From Aquarana catesbeiana (Eukaryota; Chordata; Amphibia; Anura; Ranidae), in the NCBI RefSeq assembly GCF_042186555.1, contig NC_133330.1, positions 346,347,279 to 346,411,278 on the forward strand: a stretch of DNA of 64,000 nt. Reading direction: 5' to 3'. Shown here in pieces: positions 32,969 through 44,199 of this stretch. The notes below the pieces were generated by a model. It did not search any database, was not told where the DNA came from, and saw only the letters and a program-made list of their open reading frames with translations. Made by a program: the position numbers and the translations under genes. The first letter of the stretch is position 1. Every line of letters begins with the position of its first letter.

Positions 32969-33959
32969 GGACATTAGAAAAAGTCCTGCAAGCGGCATCT
33001 TTGGGCCGGTTTGGGGACGCTGTATGCAGCACTCCCAAAACACTGCTGCCCATTGCAATGAACAGGCGCAGCGCCTGAAAAGCGCTTCGGAAGTGCTGCA
33101 ACATGGGAGTTTTTAACCCCTTCTTGAGCACAGCTCAAACAGTGGTAAGCGAGTGGCACTTTACCGCTAACGGCCGGCACTTTCAGTGTGAAAGAACCCT
33201 AAGGGGAAGGCATTAATATCCCCCGAATCCAAAACACTTAGTGGAACCTTCTCTGGGTCCAGCACTGCTCCCTTTTCCTGGTCTCACAGGACACGGAGGC
33301 AGCATTGGGGGCCAATCAGTCCAATGGGGGGGGTTGTGGCTGAGGCGCTCTGTGTGTCTATGGACTCACACTGTCCTGCTCAGCTCAGGTGTGCGACCCC
33401 CATAGCGATTCGTTTGCTTTGCTGGTGAATGCAAAAGAGGATCGTAGAGCGTCTGCAGAGGACCCCAGAAGAAGGTGGTAAAGGGGGCAGCTCTGTGTAT
33501 TACCATTACACAGAGCAGGTAAGTAGAATCTGTTTCCCTTTTAGAACCACTAAAGTTAATGTATTAAATAAGCTAAACCCCCCCCCCCCATTATTCCCCC
33601 CCCCCCCCATTATCCCCCCCCCCATTATTCCTCCAGTCCCTCTCACACTTGCTGTGTTGGTGTGAAACACATAAGTGAGCGCAGCGTTATCTGCGAATCA
33701 AACCTGTGAAATTGTTGCCGTCGTGTTATTTTCTGTCTGTAGAAAAACAAAATCGTCTCATCCTAAAGAGGCCCTGTCATCATCCCCCTCCCCCCCCGTT
33801 CTCTTCAGCCAGCACTGAAATGTTCGGTGTGCAGTGACATCACTCTCCGGGTGAGTAAAAAAGAAAAGAATAAATCAATAAAAAAAAAAATTTTAAAGAG
33901 CCCCCCGTCCCCACGAGCTCGCGCAGCAAAGAAAACGCATACATAAGTCACTCCCAGAA
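32969..33959. other. Intron sequence with C-runs
   Basis: Poly-C runs punctuate 33578-33625. No exon with the missing ZSWIM residues is found, nor any complete element. The words attaccattacacagagcag near 33499 form a small hairpin with ctctgtgt. Confidence 0.45.
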
Positions 33960-34460
33960 AATGTAAACGTTCATATCACACATGTGAGATATCGCAGCGA
34001 TCGTCAGAGTGAGAGCGATAATTCTACCACTAGACCTCCTCTGTAACTCGTAACCTGTCATTTTTTTTTAAAGCATCACCTATGGAGATTTTTAGGTAGC
34101 GTAGTTTGTCACCATTCCACGAGTGTGCACAATTTCAAAGCATGACATGTTGGGTATCTATTTATTCGGTGTAACATCATCTTTCACATTATACAAAAAA
34201 ATTGGGCTAATTTTACTGTTTAGTTTTTATTTTTTAATTCATGAAAGTGTCTTTTTTTTCCCCAAAAAAAGTGCGTTTGAATGACCGCTGCGCAAATACC
34301 GTGTGATATAAAATATTGTAACCCTCACCATTTTATTCTCCAGGGTCTCTGCTAAAAAAAATATATATAATATTTGGGGGTTTGAAGTAATTTTCTTGCA
34401 AAAAATACGGATTTTAACTTGTAAGCAACAAATGTCAGAAATAGGCTTAGTCGTGAAAGG
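33960..34460 (-). mobile_element. Interspersed repeat, piggyBac-like non-autonomous family, copy 4 (inverted)
   Basis: Read on the minus strand this matches copies 1 and 2. Plus-strand words include gagagcgataattctaccac, agacctcctctgtaactcg, gcacaatttcaaagcatgac and ggtgtaacatcatcttt. Its edge reads gtgaaagggttaag, so the TTAA end (34456-34459) is preserved with an AAAGGG terminus like that at 23410-23418. The opposite end is not found. Confidence 0.65.
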
Positions 34461-35350
34461 GTTAAGTTGACGATCGCTGATCTCTCCGATCGTTGTGTGT
34501 CATGTTGGGGGGGGGGGGGTGCAGATGATCAGTTGTGTGCATAGTGCAGCTCACACCCCCTCCGTGTCTCCTCCACCCCTCCCCCATTGTTATTCAGAAG
34601 TGGAGATGTGGGAATTATGGATAATGTTGGTTTAGCTGAGAGCCGCTCTGCGCCCCGACCCGTTCTTCACCTCCTCCCGATCGTCTTGATGAGCGACACA
34701 AATCAGCAGCTTCGTTCGGTGCTCTTGTCCTGATTGCCCCGCACGCCGGGCTCTTACCAGGAGGACAGGAGGCTGATTAGAGGCTCGGGATTGGATCCTC
34801 CGCCCAACTTCCCCACCGTCTAAATCTTCCACTCAGACAATACTTGTTACGTGAGCGAGGACGCCGGGGCGTGGGCGGGCGCTGCGCCATCTCTACCACC
34901 TACTTATACATGGAGGAGGTGAGGAGCTTTTCTGAGGCTTCAATATGGACAACCTGCTTGAAAAAATAAAATAACCCCCCCCCCCCCCCCCCCCCCCCGA
35001 TGTGCGTCTTACATCTCCGCCCCTCCCCCTTCAGTCTCACGCCGTTATCCCGGCTCCTCTCCTGATCAGTTCTTAAAGAGGAACTGCAGTCTGCTGACAT
35101 CATTTGTAATAAAAACATCTTTGCCATTCTGAAGCTTCCCTCCAACCACTCTGCATATTATTTTATAAATACTGGGAGGAAATCTCTACTTGCCAAATAT
35201 GCTGCAGAAATTTCCCTCCACTGAGTCTGGCTCAGCCATTTTTACTGTGGGCAGCTGAAGCTGCTGCCTGTTCACTTCCTGGATTTACACAGAGGCACAC
35301 CTCCAGCTCTGCAGCTCTCATTGGCCCTCTTATGACCCATCCCCCCTCCC
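34461..35350. other. Intron sequence with a 24-base poly-C run
   Basis: A poly-C tract covers 34975-34998. From 35073 (ttaaagaggaactgcagtct) a TTAA-type small element appears to start, but its right end is not visible before the GA tract. No ZSWIM exon is present. Confidence 0.45.
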
Positions 35351-35357
35351 TTCCTGG

Positions 35358-35494
35358 CAGAGAGACAGAGCGAGAGAGACAGAGCGAGACAGAGAGACAG
35401 AGAGAGAGACAGAGAGAGAGACAGAGAGAGAGACAGAGAGAGAGACAGAGAGAGAGACAGAGAGAGAGACAGAGAGAGAGAGAGACAGAGAGAA

Positions 35495-35525
<31 letters not shown>

Positions 35526-35526
35526 C

Positions 35527-35561
<35 letters not shown>

Positions 35562-35803
35562 TACAGAGACAGAGAGAGAGAGAGAGATACAGAGAGAGAG
35601 ACAGAGATAGACACAGAGAGAGAGACAGAGATACAGAGACAGAGAGAGAGACAGAGAGAGAGACACAGAGAGAGACAGAGAGAGACAGAGAGAGAGACAG
35701 AGAGAGAGACAGAGAGAGACAGAGAGAGAGAGACAGAGAGAGAGAGAGAGACAGAGAGAGAGACAGAGAGAGACAGAGAGAGAGATACAGAGACAGAGAG
35801 AGA
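35358..35803. repeat. Polypurine GA/CAGA microsatellite running into the gap
   Basis: Uninterrupted variants of gagagacagagagagagaca cover about 445 bp and end exactly at the first N. Serine-leucine frames on the minus strand are artefacts. The strand bias (purines only) predicts triplex or H-DNA behaviour and explains why assembly failed here. Confidence 0.95.
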
Positions 35804-36303
35804 NNNNNNNNNNNNNNNNNNNNNNNNNNNNNNNNNNNNNNNNNNNNNNNNNNNNNNNNNNNNNNNNNNNNNNNNNNNNNNNNNNNNNNNNNNNNNNNNN
35901 NNNNNNNNNNNNNNNNNNNNNNNNNNNNNNNNNNNNNNNNNNNNNNNNNNNNNNNNNNNNNNNNNNNNNNNNNNNNNNNNNNNNNNNNNNNNNNNNNNNN
36001 NNNNNNNNNNNNNNNNNNNNNNNNNNNNNNNNNNNNNNNNNNNNNNNNNNNNNNNNNNNNNNNNNNNNNNNNNNNNNNNNNNNNNNNNNNNNNNNNNNNN
36101 NNNNNNNNNNNNNNNNNNNNNNNNNNNNNNNNNNNNNNNNNNNNNNNNNNNNNNNNNNNNNNNNNNNNNNNNNNNNNNNNNNNNNNNNNNNNNNNNNNNN
36201 NNNNNNNNNNNNNNNNNNNNNNNNNNNNNNNNNNNNNNNNNNNNNNNNNNNNNNNNNNNNNNNNNNNNNNNNNNNNNNNNNNNNNNNNNNNNNNNNNNNN
36301 NNN
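35804..36303. other. Assembly gap, exactly 500 N
   Basis: The run is exactly 500 N, which suggests a fixed-size placeholder and not a measured distance. Coding material for the middle of the ZSWIM4-type protein should lie between the exons at 31778 and 36367 and is not in the sequenced flanks. It is probably inside this gap. Confidence 0.95.
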
Positions 36304-36366
36304 TTGTAACTTTGTGAACCTAAAGTCAAAATATTGATAATAAAATGTGGGCGGTGACTTTTCTAG

Positions 36367-36448
36367 GTGATGAGAATGACGCTCAGCACGCTGAACTGGA
36401 GGCGGAGGGAGATGGTGCGCTGGCTGGTCACTTGTGCTACTGAAGTCG
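36367..36448 (+). CDS. zswim4: ZSWIM4/5/6-family gene, penultimate exon
   Basis: Encodes VMRMTLSTLNWRRREMVRWL followed by VTCATEV, about 27 residues, a block that is nearly invariant in ZSWIM4, ZSWIM5 and ZSWIM6. The acceptor is AG at 36365-36366 after tgacttttct. The donor is gtatgt at 36449. It ends in phase 1 on a glycine codon, which fits the last exon at 47793. It lies only 63 bp from the gap edge. In family proteins this block follows several hundred residues that are missing here. Confidence 0.88.
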
Positions 36449-36480
36449 GTATGTATGAAAAAAAAATCAGTGATCCTTTC

Positions 36481-36728
36481 TAGTATAACACACACAGGCA
36501 TCACTCACACATAGTCCATAGCGCTGTACAAAGTGTATGAGGCCTATACACACACAGGCATCACTCACACATAGTCCATAGCGCTGTACAAAGTGTATGA
36601 GGCCTATACACACACAGGCATCACTCACACATAGTCCATAGCGCTGTACAAAGTGTACGAGGCCTATACACACACAGGCATCACTCACACATAGTCCATA
36701 GCGCTGTACAAAGTGCATGAGGACCATA
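36481..36728. repeat. 60-bp tandem repeat, four copies
   Basis: Four copies of a 60-bp unit (cacacacaggcatcactcac ... gcgctgtacaaagtgtatga) align without indels and differ at only a few bases. It starts 30 bp after the exon donor at 36449. A 60-bp unit keeps a frame open on the minus strand, which is not a gene. Confidence 0.95.
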
Positions 36729-36899
36729 CACAAATATAAATGACACCTATATATAAATGATGATACAGATAGTCGGGGGTGGAAGGGGGAGGGATAGAAG
36801 AGATGAGCGATTTGGCTGCAGTTCACAAAAGTGTGGTGATCGAAGTCTGGAAACGTTGGGAGGCAGAAGAAATGTTATGTAGGTCGAAGGTTAGGCCTG

Positions 36900-39800
36900 G
36901 TCAGATGCTGCCACACCTCCCTCCCACCACTCTGGTCTGAAGAAGCCACACCCCCTCCCACCACTCTGGTCTGAAGAAGCCACACCCCCTCCCACCACTC
37001 TGATCTAAAGCAGCCACCCCCCACCACCACCACTCTGGTCACATGAAGCCACTCCCACCACTCTGGTCTAAAGTAGCCACACACCCCCAACCACCACTCT
37101 GGTCTGAAGCAGCCACCCCTCCCACCATGCTGGTTAGACTCTCAGCCACACCTCTCCCACCACGCTGGTTAGACTCTCAGCCACACCTCTCCCACCACGC
37201 TGGTTAGACTCTCAGCCACACCTCTCCCACCACGCTGGTTAGACTCTCAGCCACACCTCTCCCACCACGCTGGTTAGACTCTCAGCCACACCTCTCCCAC
37301 CACGCTGGTTAGACTCTCAGCCACACCTCTCCCACCACGCTGGTTAGACTCTCAGCCACACCTCTCCCACCACGCTGGTTAGACTCTCAGCCACACCTCT
37401 CCCACCACGCTGGTTAGACTCTCAGCCACACCTCTCCCACCACGCTGGTTAGACTCTCAGCCACACCTCTCCCACCACGCTGGTTAGACTCTCAGCCACA
37501 CCTCTCCCACCACGCTGGTTAGACTCTCAGCCACACCTCTCCCACCACGCTGGTTAGACTCTCAGCCACACCTCTCCCACCACGCTGGTTAGACTCTCAG
37601 CCACACCTCTCCCACCACGCTGGTTAGACTCTCAGCCACACCTCTCCCACCACGCTGGTTAGACTCTCAGCCACACCTCTCCCACCACGCTGGTTAGACT
37701 CTCAGCCACACCTCTCCCACCACGCTGGTTAGACTCTCAGCCACACCTCTCCCACCACGCTGGTTAGACTCTCAGCCACACCTCTCCCACCACGCTGGTT
37801 AGACTCTCAGCCACCCCTCCCACCACGCTGGTTAGACTCTCAGCCACACCTCTCCCACCACGCTGGTCAGACTCAGCCACACCTCTCCCACCACGCTGGT
37901 CAGACTCAGCCACACCTCTCCCACCACGCTGGTCAGACTCAGCCACACCTCTCCCACCACGCTGGTCAGACTCAGCCACACCTCTCCCACCACGCTGGTC
38001 AGACTCAGCCACACCTCTCCCACCACGCTGGTCAGACTCAGCCACACCTCTCCCACCACGCTGGTCAGACGCAGCCACCCCTCTCCCACCACTCTGGTCA
38101 GACGCAGCCACCCCTCCCACCACTCTGGTCAGACGCAGCCACCCCTCCCACCACTCTGGTCAGACGCAGCCACCCCTCCCACCACTCTGGTCAGACGCAG
38201 CCACCCCTCCCACCACTCTGGTCAGACGCAGCCACCCCTCCCACCACTCTGGTCAGACGCAGCCACCCCTCCCACCACTCTGGTCAGACGCAGCCACCCC
38301 TCCCACCACTCTGGTCAGACGCAGCCACCCCTCCCACCACTCTGGTCAGACGCAGCCACCCCTCCCACCACTCTGGTCAGACGCAGCCACCCCTCCCACC
38401 ACTCTGGTCAGACGCAGCCACCCCTCCCACCACTCTGGTCAGACGCAGCCACCCCTCCCACCACTCTGGTCAGACGCAGCCACCCCTCCCACCACTCTGG
38501 TCAGACGCAGCCACCCCTCCCACCACTCTGGTCAGACGCAGCCACCCCTCCCACCACTCTGGTCAGACGCAGCCACCCCTCCCACCACTCTGGTCAGACG
38601 CAGCCACCCCTCCCACCACTCTGGTCAGACGCAGCCACCCCTCCCACCACTCTGGTCAGACGCAGCCACCCCTCCCACCACTCTGGTCAGACGCAGCCAC
38701 CCCTCCCACCACTCTGGTCAGACGCAGCCACCCCTCCCACCACGCTGGTCAGACGCAGCCACCCCTCCCACCACTCTGGTCAGACGCAGCCACCCCTCCC
38801 ACCACTCTGGTCAGACGCAGCCACCCCTCCCACCACTCTGGTCAGACGCAGCCACCCCTCCCACCACGCTGGTCAGACGCAGCCACCCCTCCCACCACGC
38901 TGGTTAGACTCTCAGCCACACCTCTCCCACCACGCTGGTCAGACTCAGCTACACCTCTCCCACCACGCTGGTCAGACTCAGCCACACCTCTCCCACCACG
39001 CTGGTCAGACTCAGCCACACCTCTCCCACCACGCTGGTCAGACTCAGCCACACCTCTCCCACCACGCTGGTCAGACTCAGCCACACCTCTCCCACCACGC
39101 TGGTCAGACTCAGCCACACCTCTCCCACCACGCTGGTCAGACTCAGCCACACCTCTCCCACCACGCTGGTCAGACTCAGCCACACCTCTCCCACCACGCT
39201 GGTCAGACTCAGCCACACCTCTCCCACCACGCTGGTCAGACTCAGCCACACCTCTCCCACCACGCTGGTCAGACTCAGCCACACCTCTCCCACCACGCTG
39301 GTCAGACTCAGCCACACCTCTCCCACCACGCTGGTCAGACGCAGCCACACCTCTCCCACCACGCTGGTCAGACGCAGCCACACCTCTCCCACCACGCTGG
39401 TCAGACGCAGCCACACCTCTCCCACCACGCTGGTCAGACGCAGCCACACCTCTCCCACCACGCTGGTCAGACGCAGCCACACCTCTCCCACCACGCTGGT
39501 CAGACGCAGCCACACCTCTCCCACGACTCTGGTCTGAAGTAGCCACTACCACCCACCCACCACTCTGGTCAGACGCAGCCACCACTCTGGTCAGACGCAG
39601 CCACCCCTCCCACCACTCTGGTCAGACGCAGCCACCCCTCCCACCACTCTGGTCAGACGCAGCCACCCCTCCCACCACTCTGGTCAGACGCAGCCACCCC
39701 TCCCACCACTCTGGTCAGACGCAGCCACCCCTCCCACCACTCTGGTCAGACGCAGCCACCCCTCCCACCACTCTGGTCAGACGCAGCCACCCCTCCCACC

Positions 39801-40745
39801 ACTCTGGTCAGACGCAGCCACCCCTCCCACCACTCTGGTCAGACGCAGCCACCCCTCCCACCACTCTGGTCAGACGCAGCCACCCCTCCCACCACTCTGG
39901 TCAGACGCAGCCACCCCTCCCACCACTCTGGTCAGACGCAGCCACACCTCTCCCACCACGCTGGTCAGACTCAGCCACACCTCTCCCACCACGCTGGTCA
40001 GACTCAGCCACACCTCACCCACCACGCTGGTCAGACTCAGCCACACCTCTCCCACCACGCTGGTCAGACGCAGCCACACCTCTCCCACCACGCTGGTCAG
40101 ACGCAGCCACACCTCTCCCACCACGCTGGTCAGACGCAGCCACACCTCTCCCACCACGCTGGTCAGACGCAGCCACACCTCTCCCACCACGCTGGTCAGA
40201 CGCAGCCACACCTCTCCCACCACGCTGGTCAGACGCAGCCACACCTCTCCCACCACGCTGGTCAGACGCAGCCACACCTCTCCCACCACGCTGGTCAGAC
40301 GCAGCCACACCTCTCCCACCACGCTGGTCAGACGCAGCCACACCTCTCCCACCACGCTGGTCAGACGCAGCCACACCTCTCCCACCACGCTGGTCAGACG
40401 CAGCCACACCTCTCCCACCACGCTGGTCAGACGCAGCCACACCTCTCCCACCACGCTGGTCAGACGCAGCCACACCTCTCCCACCACGCTGGTCAGACGC
40501 AGCCACACCTCTCCCACCACGCTGGTCAGACGCAGCCACACCTCTCCCACCACGCTGGTTAGACGCAGCCACACCTCTCCCACCACGCTGGTCAGACGCA
40601 GCCACACCTCTCCCACCACGCTGGTCTGAAGCAGCCACTACCACCCACCCACCACTCTGGTCAGATGCAGCCCCCCACCACCACCCCTCTAGTCTGAAGC
40701 AGCCACACCCCCCTCCCACCACTCTGGTCTGAAAATCTCTAAATC
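36900..40745. repeat. Large satellite-like array with unit lengths of 31, 34 and 36 bp
   Basis: All units share cagccac, a cctcccaccac block and ctggt.aga, but lengths differ by block. 36 bp at about 37130-37860 (ggttagactctcagccacac). 34 bp at 37862-38068. 31 bp at 38068-38890 (ggtcagacgcagccacccct). One 36-bp unit. 34 bp at 38935-39520, with ctcag then cgcag variants. 31 bp at 39560-39940. 34 bp at 39940-40625. The edges are degenerate. Within blocks copies are almost identical. The minus-strand frames repeating VVGEVWLRLTS or DQRGGRGVAAS are artefacts. The array fills the first part of the last intron. Confidence 0.95.
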
Positions 40746-40984
40746 TGCTAGTCCATCTAACACCCCCCCCCCCCCCCCCAGACTGACAATGCTGCTGTCC
40801 AAAGGTTCCCCCTATGTTCCTTCATCCAGAGTGGGGGCGCTCTAATACAGGAGGTATGTTACTAGCCGGATCACCAGGTGAAAACAGTGGGGGGGGGGGA
40901 GCCTAAAAAAAAAAAAACGAATGCAGCCGCCACATATGATGATTGATAAGCTGCAATAGATGACATTTTTGATTTTGGGTTTAA

Positions 40985-41195
40985 CCCCTGGGCGCCGGCC
41001 ACACGCAAACATGCGACCTCTCGGTGGGTGGGCCTTGGCCCCGAGAGGCGGCATATTTCCGTGAATTGGTGCAAATAGAGCTGTGCGAGAGCGTGGTTAC
41101 AGCACAGTTACTGGCAACTAACGGAAAGTTGCTTTCTGATCATGTGACCACCAATCACCGCAGTCACAAAAATCCGGCCTCCCAGGGCCAAGAGG
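40985..41195. mobile_element. TTAA-flanked MITE, 211 bp
   Basis: TTAA at 40981-40984 and 41196-41199 encloses ends CCCCTGGGCGCCGGCC and GGCCTCCCAGGGCCAAGAGG, imperfect inverted repeats. It is too small to code. The style matches the other TTAA elements of the window. Confidence 0.6.
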
Positions 41196-41204
41196 TTAAG
41201 GTAA

Positions 41205-41517
41205 TTTTTTTTCTTCTATAGTTCCCTCTGATATATAACACTAAGCTCCCCAGTGCATGTCATTTATAAAAATATGCGGTATACTTTACAGTGCCATTCG
41301 GAGCTGTCTGTCCGCCGATCTCTCCCAATGCGATAACTGCAGGGGGGAGGTGCTGGGAAACCCCCAGTGACGTCAGCCGAGGAGAGGAGACCAGTGGGCA
41401 GTCATGTGAGCACCGAGCGGCGCTCTGAAGGAAGCTATCATACCGTATATTATTATAAATGACATGCACTGGGGAGCTTAGTGTTATATATCAGAGGGAA
41501 CTATAGAAGAAAAAAAA
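41205..41517. mobile_element. Long-armed palindromic MITE next to the DIRS-like element
   Basis: The left arm 41205-41284 and right arm 41441-41517 are inverted. cttctatagttccctctgat pairs with atcagagggaactatagaag. aacactaagctccccagtgc pairs with gcactggggagcttagtgtt. About 64 bp are essentially perfect. The loop is about 155 bp. The right arm runs straight into the left terminus of the DIRS-like element without spacer. Confidence 0.85.
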
Positions 41518-41521
41518 CTGT

Positions 41522-41690
41522 TATTTCTTTATCGTACATCACGGCACACACATAGTAATCACTATGTGGGTATATAGGCACCTTCAGGTGATGGAAACTG
41601 GTATACCCAATACAGGAAGTTCACTCCCCTATATAACCCCTCCTCCTACCAGGAGTACCTCAGTTTTTTCGCCAGTGTCTAAGGTGTTGG
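41522..41690. repeat. Left inverted terminal repeat of the DIRS-like element
   Basis: Words gtatataggcaccttcaggt, tggtatacccaatacagg, gttcactcccctatataac and aggagtacctcagttttt appear inverted at 47050-47225. The A/T-rich ctatataacccc may act as a promoter box in active relatives. That is inference. Confidence 0.85.
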
Positions 41691-42840
41691 TCACAAAAGA
41701 AGATGTGCTCTGAAGAGCTCCAAAGCTGGAGGGATCCTTGCTGGATTTAAACAACCTCCATAGACTGGATCCATCCAAAGTGCCACTGAGGCCAAGATGG
41801 ATGATACCCGGGCCTCGTATACAAAGCACGAGGTTTTGCCTGTAATGCCTCTCTTTGTAGGGCTGGACCCTGGCACCCAGGACTTTTTGGTCATGCTACA
41901 TTACCTAAAGTTTTTGCCTGGCGGGGTGCTAATACAGGTCTAAGGGAGTGGAACCCCTATAATAGGGACCCGATCCTTGAAGGTTTGCTAACGCAGCCCA
42001 TCGTGATGGGTGAAGTTTGGATCTGTCTGTTACAGCAGTATCCTGCAGCGAAGAAAAGGTAAGGGAAGAAGCCTAGGAACTGTAAAAAGTCCACCTATAC
42101 TTTTTTCTTCCATAAGTAAAATGTTGTCATGCCTAAAGTCTCCACTAGAGGGAGTAACTGCATACCTTAGTACGTTGCTTCTCTGCTCAGAGTTCCAGCA
42201 CGTGTGTGGTCTCAGCAAGCCAGGGGGGATTCCTCATCCAGAACAGCATGTTTGTTTTTTCCCCCTGGGGGAAGAGAGGTACAACAGTAGTTTGTACATC
42301 CCCCCCCCCCCCCCCCCCCCCCGGAAGTTTTTTTCAAACTTCCTGCCTCAGCCCTCCCCTCTTGCTCTGACAAGGAGCATGTTGAATGCCGCCCTTGTGC
42401 ACATGGACTATGGCTAGTGTTAACCAGAGGGGAGGACAGGTTTACGGAGGGGGCGTGGCTTAGGCGCAGCACCGTGTGCGGGGGACATAAGTCCACGAGG
42501 AGCACACAGCGCAGGCGTTGTGGACAATGGAGACAGATGCTTCACAGCTATACAGCTGGAGCCTGACGCACAGGACATAGTAGCACTGGGGGCACATAAG
42601 GTTGCACAGGCATTTCCAGTACAGGAAATAACATTTACACACAGCACTAAAGCTGAACTTTATTAGCGGCATTTTCTTTTGCTAGGCTATTTGCTCAGCG
42701 AGTTGTGCATTTTTACTTAGTGCCTCTGCTTTTTGTGCTCAGCACTGTGGCTCCCAAAAAAGACACCACTCCACACTGTCATCCTCTCCTGAGATACAAT
42801 TGGTGGTGCAGCTGCTTCTCACATTTCAGCCCCTGTATGC

Positions 42841-43850
42841 GTGACTGAAGATGCGTTTTCCTCCGCCCTGCAGAGCCTAGAAGGAAGATTAGCGACTTTA
42901 ATCACATCCCTATCCAAAAGGATAGGAAGCGTGTTAGATCCCCCTCCCCCACCTCAGACCCCTTACCAAGGGAACAGTGGGTACAGGATGAGGTGTTACC
43001 CTCAGGCGATCAGGAGGAAAGACAAACCGATAACTTCTCTGTGGAGGAAACAAGGGTAGATGAACCTTTTTCAGCCTCGCAATCTGAGAGATTGCTGGTA
43101 CAATCTCTTATGGAGATGGTTCGTTCTACTTTCATACTACCCCTAACGGAGTCAGCTGAAAGCTCTGTTTCTCCTTTAGGTTCCTTAAAACCTTCACAGC
43201 CTTTTCATGCGTTTCCTGTCCATGCATTACTTGAAAAGCTTATTTATGCTGAATGGGATCCACCCGGATAAGCATCTTCTCCCTCCAAAGAGATTCACAG
43301 CACTCTATCCCATGGAGGAGAAATTCACCAAAAAATTGAATGTACCAGCAATTGACACTGCGATTTCCAGTGTGAATAAAAGTCTTCACTTGTCCTGTAG
43401 ACAATGCACAAATGCTTCAAGATCCAACAGATAAAAGGTTGGAATTCCTGTTAAAATCATCTTTTTCCTTGGCTGCAATAGGCATCTGTCAGTCCCTAAA
43501 GGACCACTTTAGACAGGCCCTTAAGGAGGTCCCTGCACAACAGGCTCGCGATTTGGCCGAACTACCAAGGGCGCTATGTTTTGCCATAGACGCCATGGAA
43601 GACTCTATTCACCAGGCGTCCCGCCTTGCGCTTGTGCTAGTACACATGCGTAGGATCCTGTGGTTAAAAAATTGGTCAGTCGAATCACCATGCAAAAGGC
43701 TTCTGACTAGTTTCCCTTCTCATGGTGATCGACTATTTGGGGATCGACTATTTGGGGATGATTTGGACAATACATCCAAACGATTTCTAGTGGGAAGGGT
43801 ACTCTTTTGCCAGTCAAAAGAAAATATAAACGTCCTTCATTTAAACTGAC
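42841..43850 (+). pseudogene. DIRS-like gag-region remnant
   Basis: Overlapping frames at 42841-43059, 43207-43434 and 43412-43849 read as one broken protein. Recognisable segments are MTEDAFSSALQSLEGRLATL near the start, LYPMEEKFTKKLNVPAIDTA in the middle and SFSLAAIGICQSLKDHFRQA later. DIRS elements carry a poorly conserved gag-like protein at this position; I assign it by position more than by sequence. At least two frame changes are needed. A small 13-bp duplication (gatcgactatttg) occurs at 43727-43755. Confidence 0.6.
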
Positions 43851-44199
43851 TCTTTTCCCTGCGCCAGGGGCATCCGCCTCTAGGCAGTGAAGAAGGCCTC
43901 CACAGTCAGACTCTAGAGGAAAGCCACAGGGTCAGGCCCAGGCACAGAAGAAGTCCTGGAACCGGAAACCTACAAAGCAGAGGACTAAGGCCTCATTATG
44001 TAGAGGCACCCCCTCTCGCCAGAGCGGGGGGGGGGGGGGGGGGACTTCTGCAATACTCAGAAGTCTGGCAAGAGGAAATCAGGACAGATGGGTCATCTCC
44101 ACGGGGTCTCTAGGATACAAACCAGAATTTCGGGAGTTTCCACTGTCTCGTTTTCTGAGATCAAACGTTCCCAAAGATCCAGGGAAAAAGCCAACTCTG

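Noticed and set aside
31952..35803. Missing ZSWIM exons hidden in the intron before the gap
   Set aside because: I looked for conserved blocks expected after the LPQ linker and found none in any frame, so the gap is the better explanation.
35232..36504. Minus-strand frames of 365 and 410 codons through the gap
   Set aside because: They consist of GA-microsatellite serine/leucine repeats and undefined residues across N.
38842..40722. Minus-strand repeat proteins (VVGEVWLRLTS and DQRGGRGVAAS)
   Set aside because: Artefacts of 34-bp satellite units. Frames break where unit length changes to 31 bp.
36481..40745. CRISPR-like regularly spaced repeats
   Set aside because: Units are contiguous tandem repeats with no unique spacers, and the window is eukaryotic.
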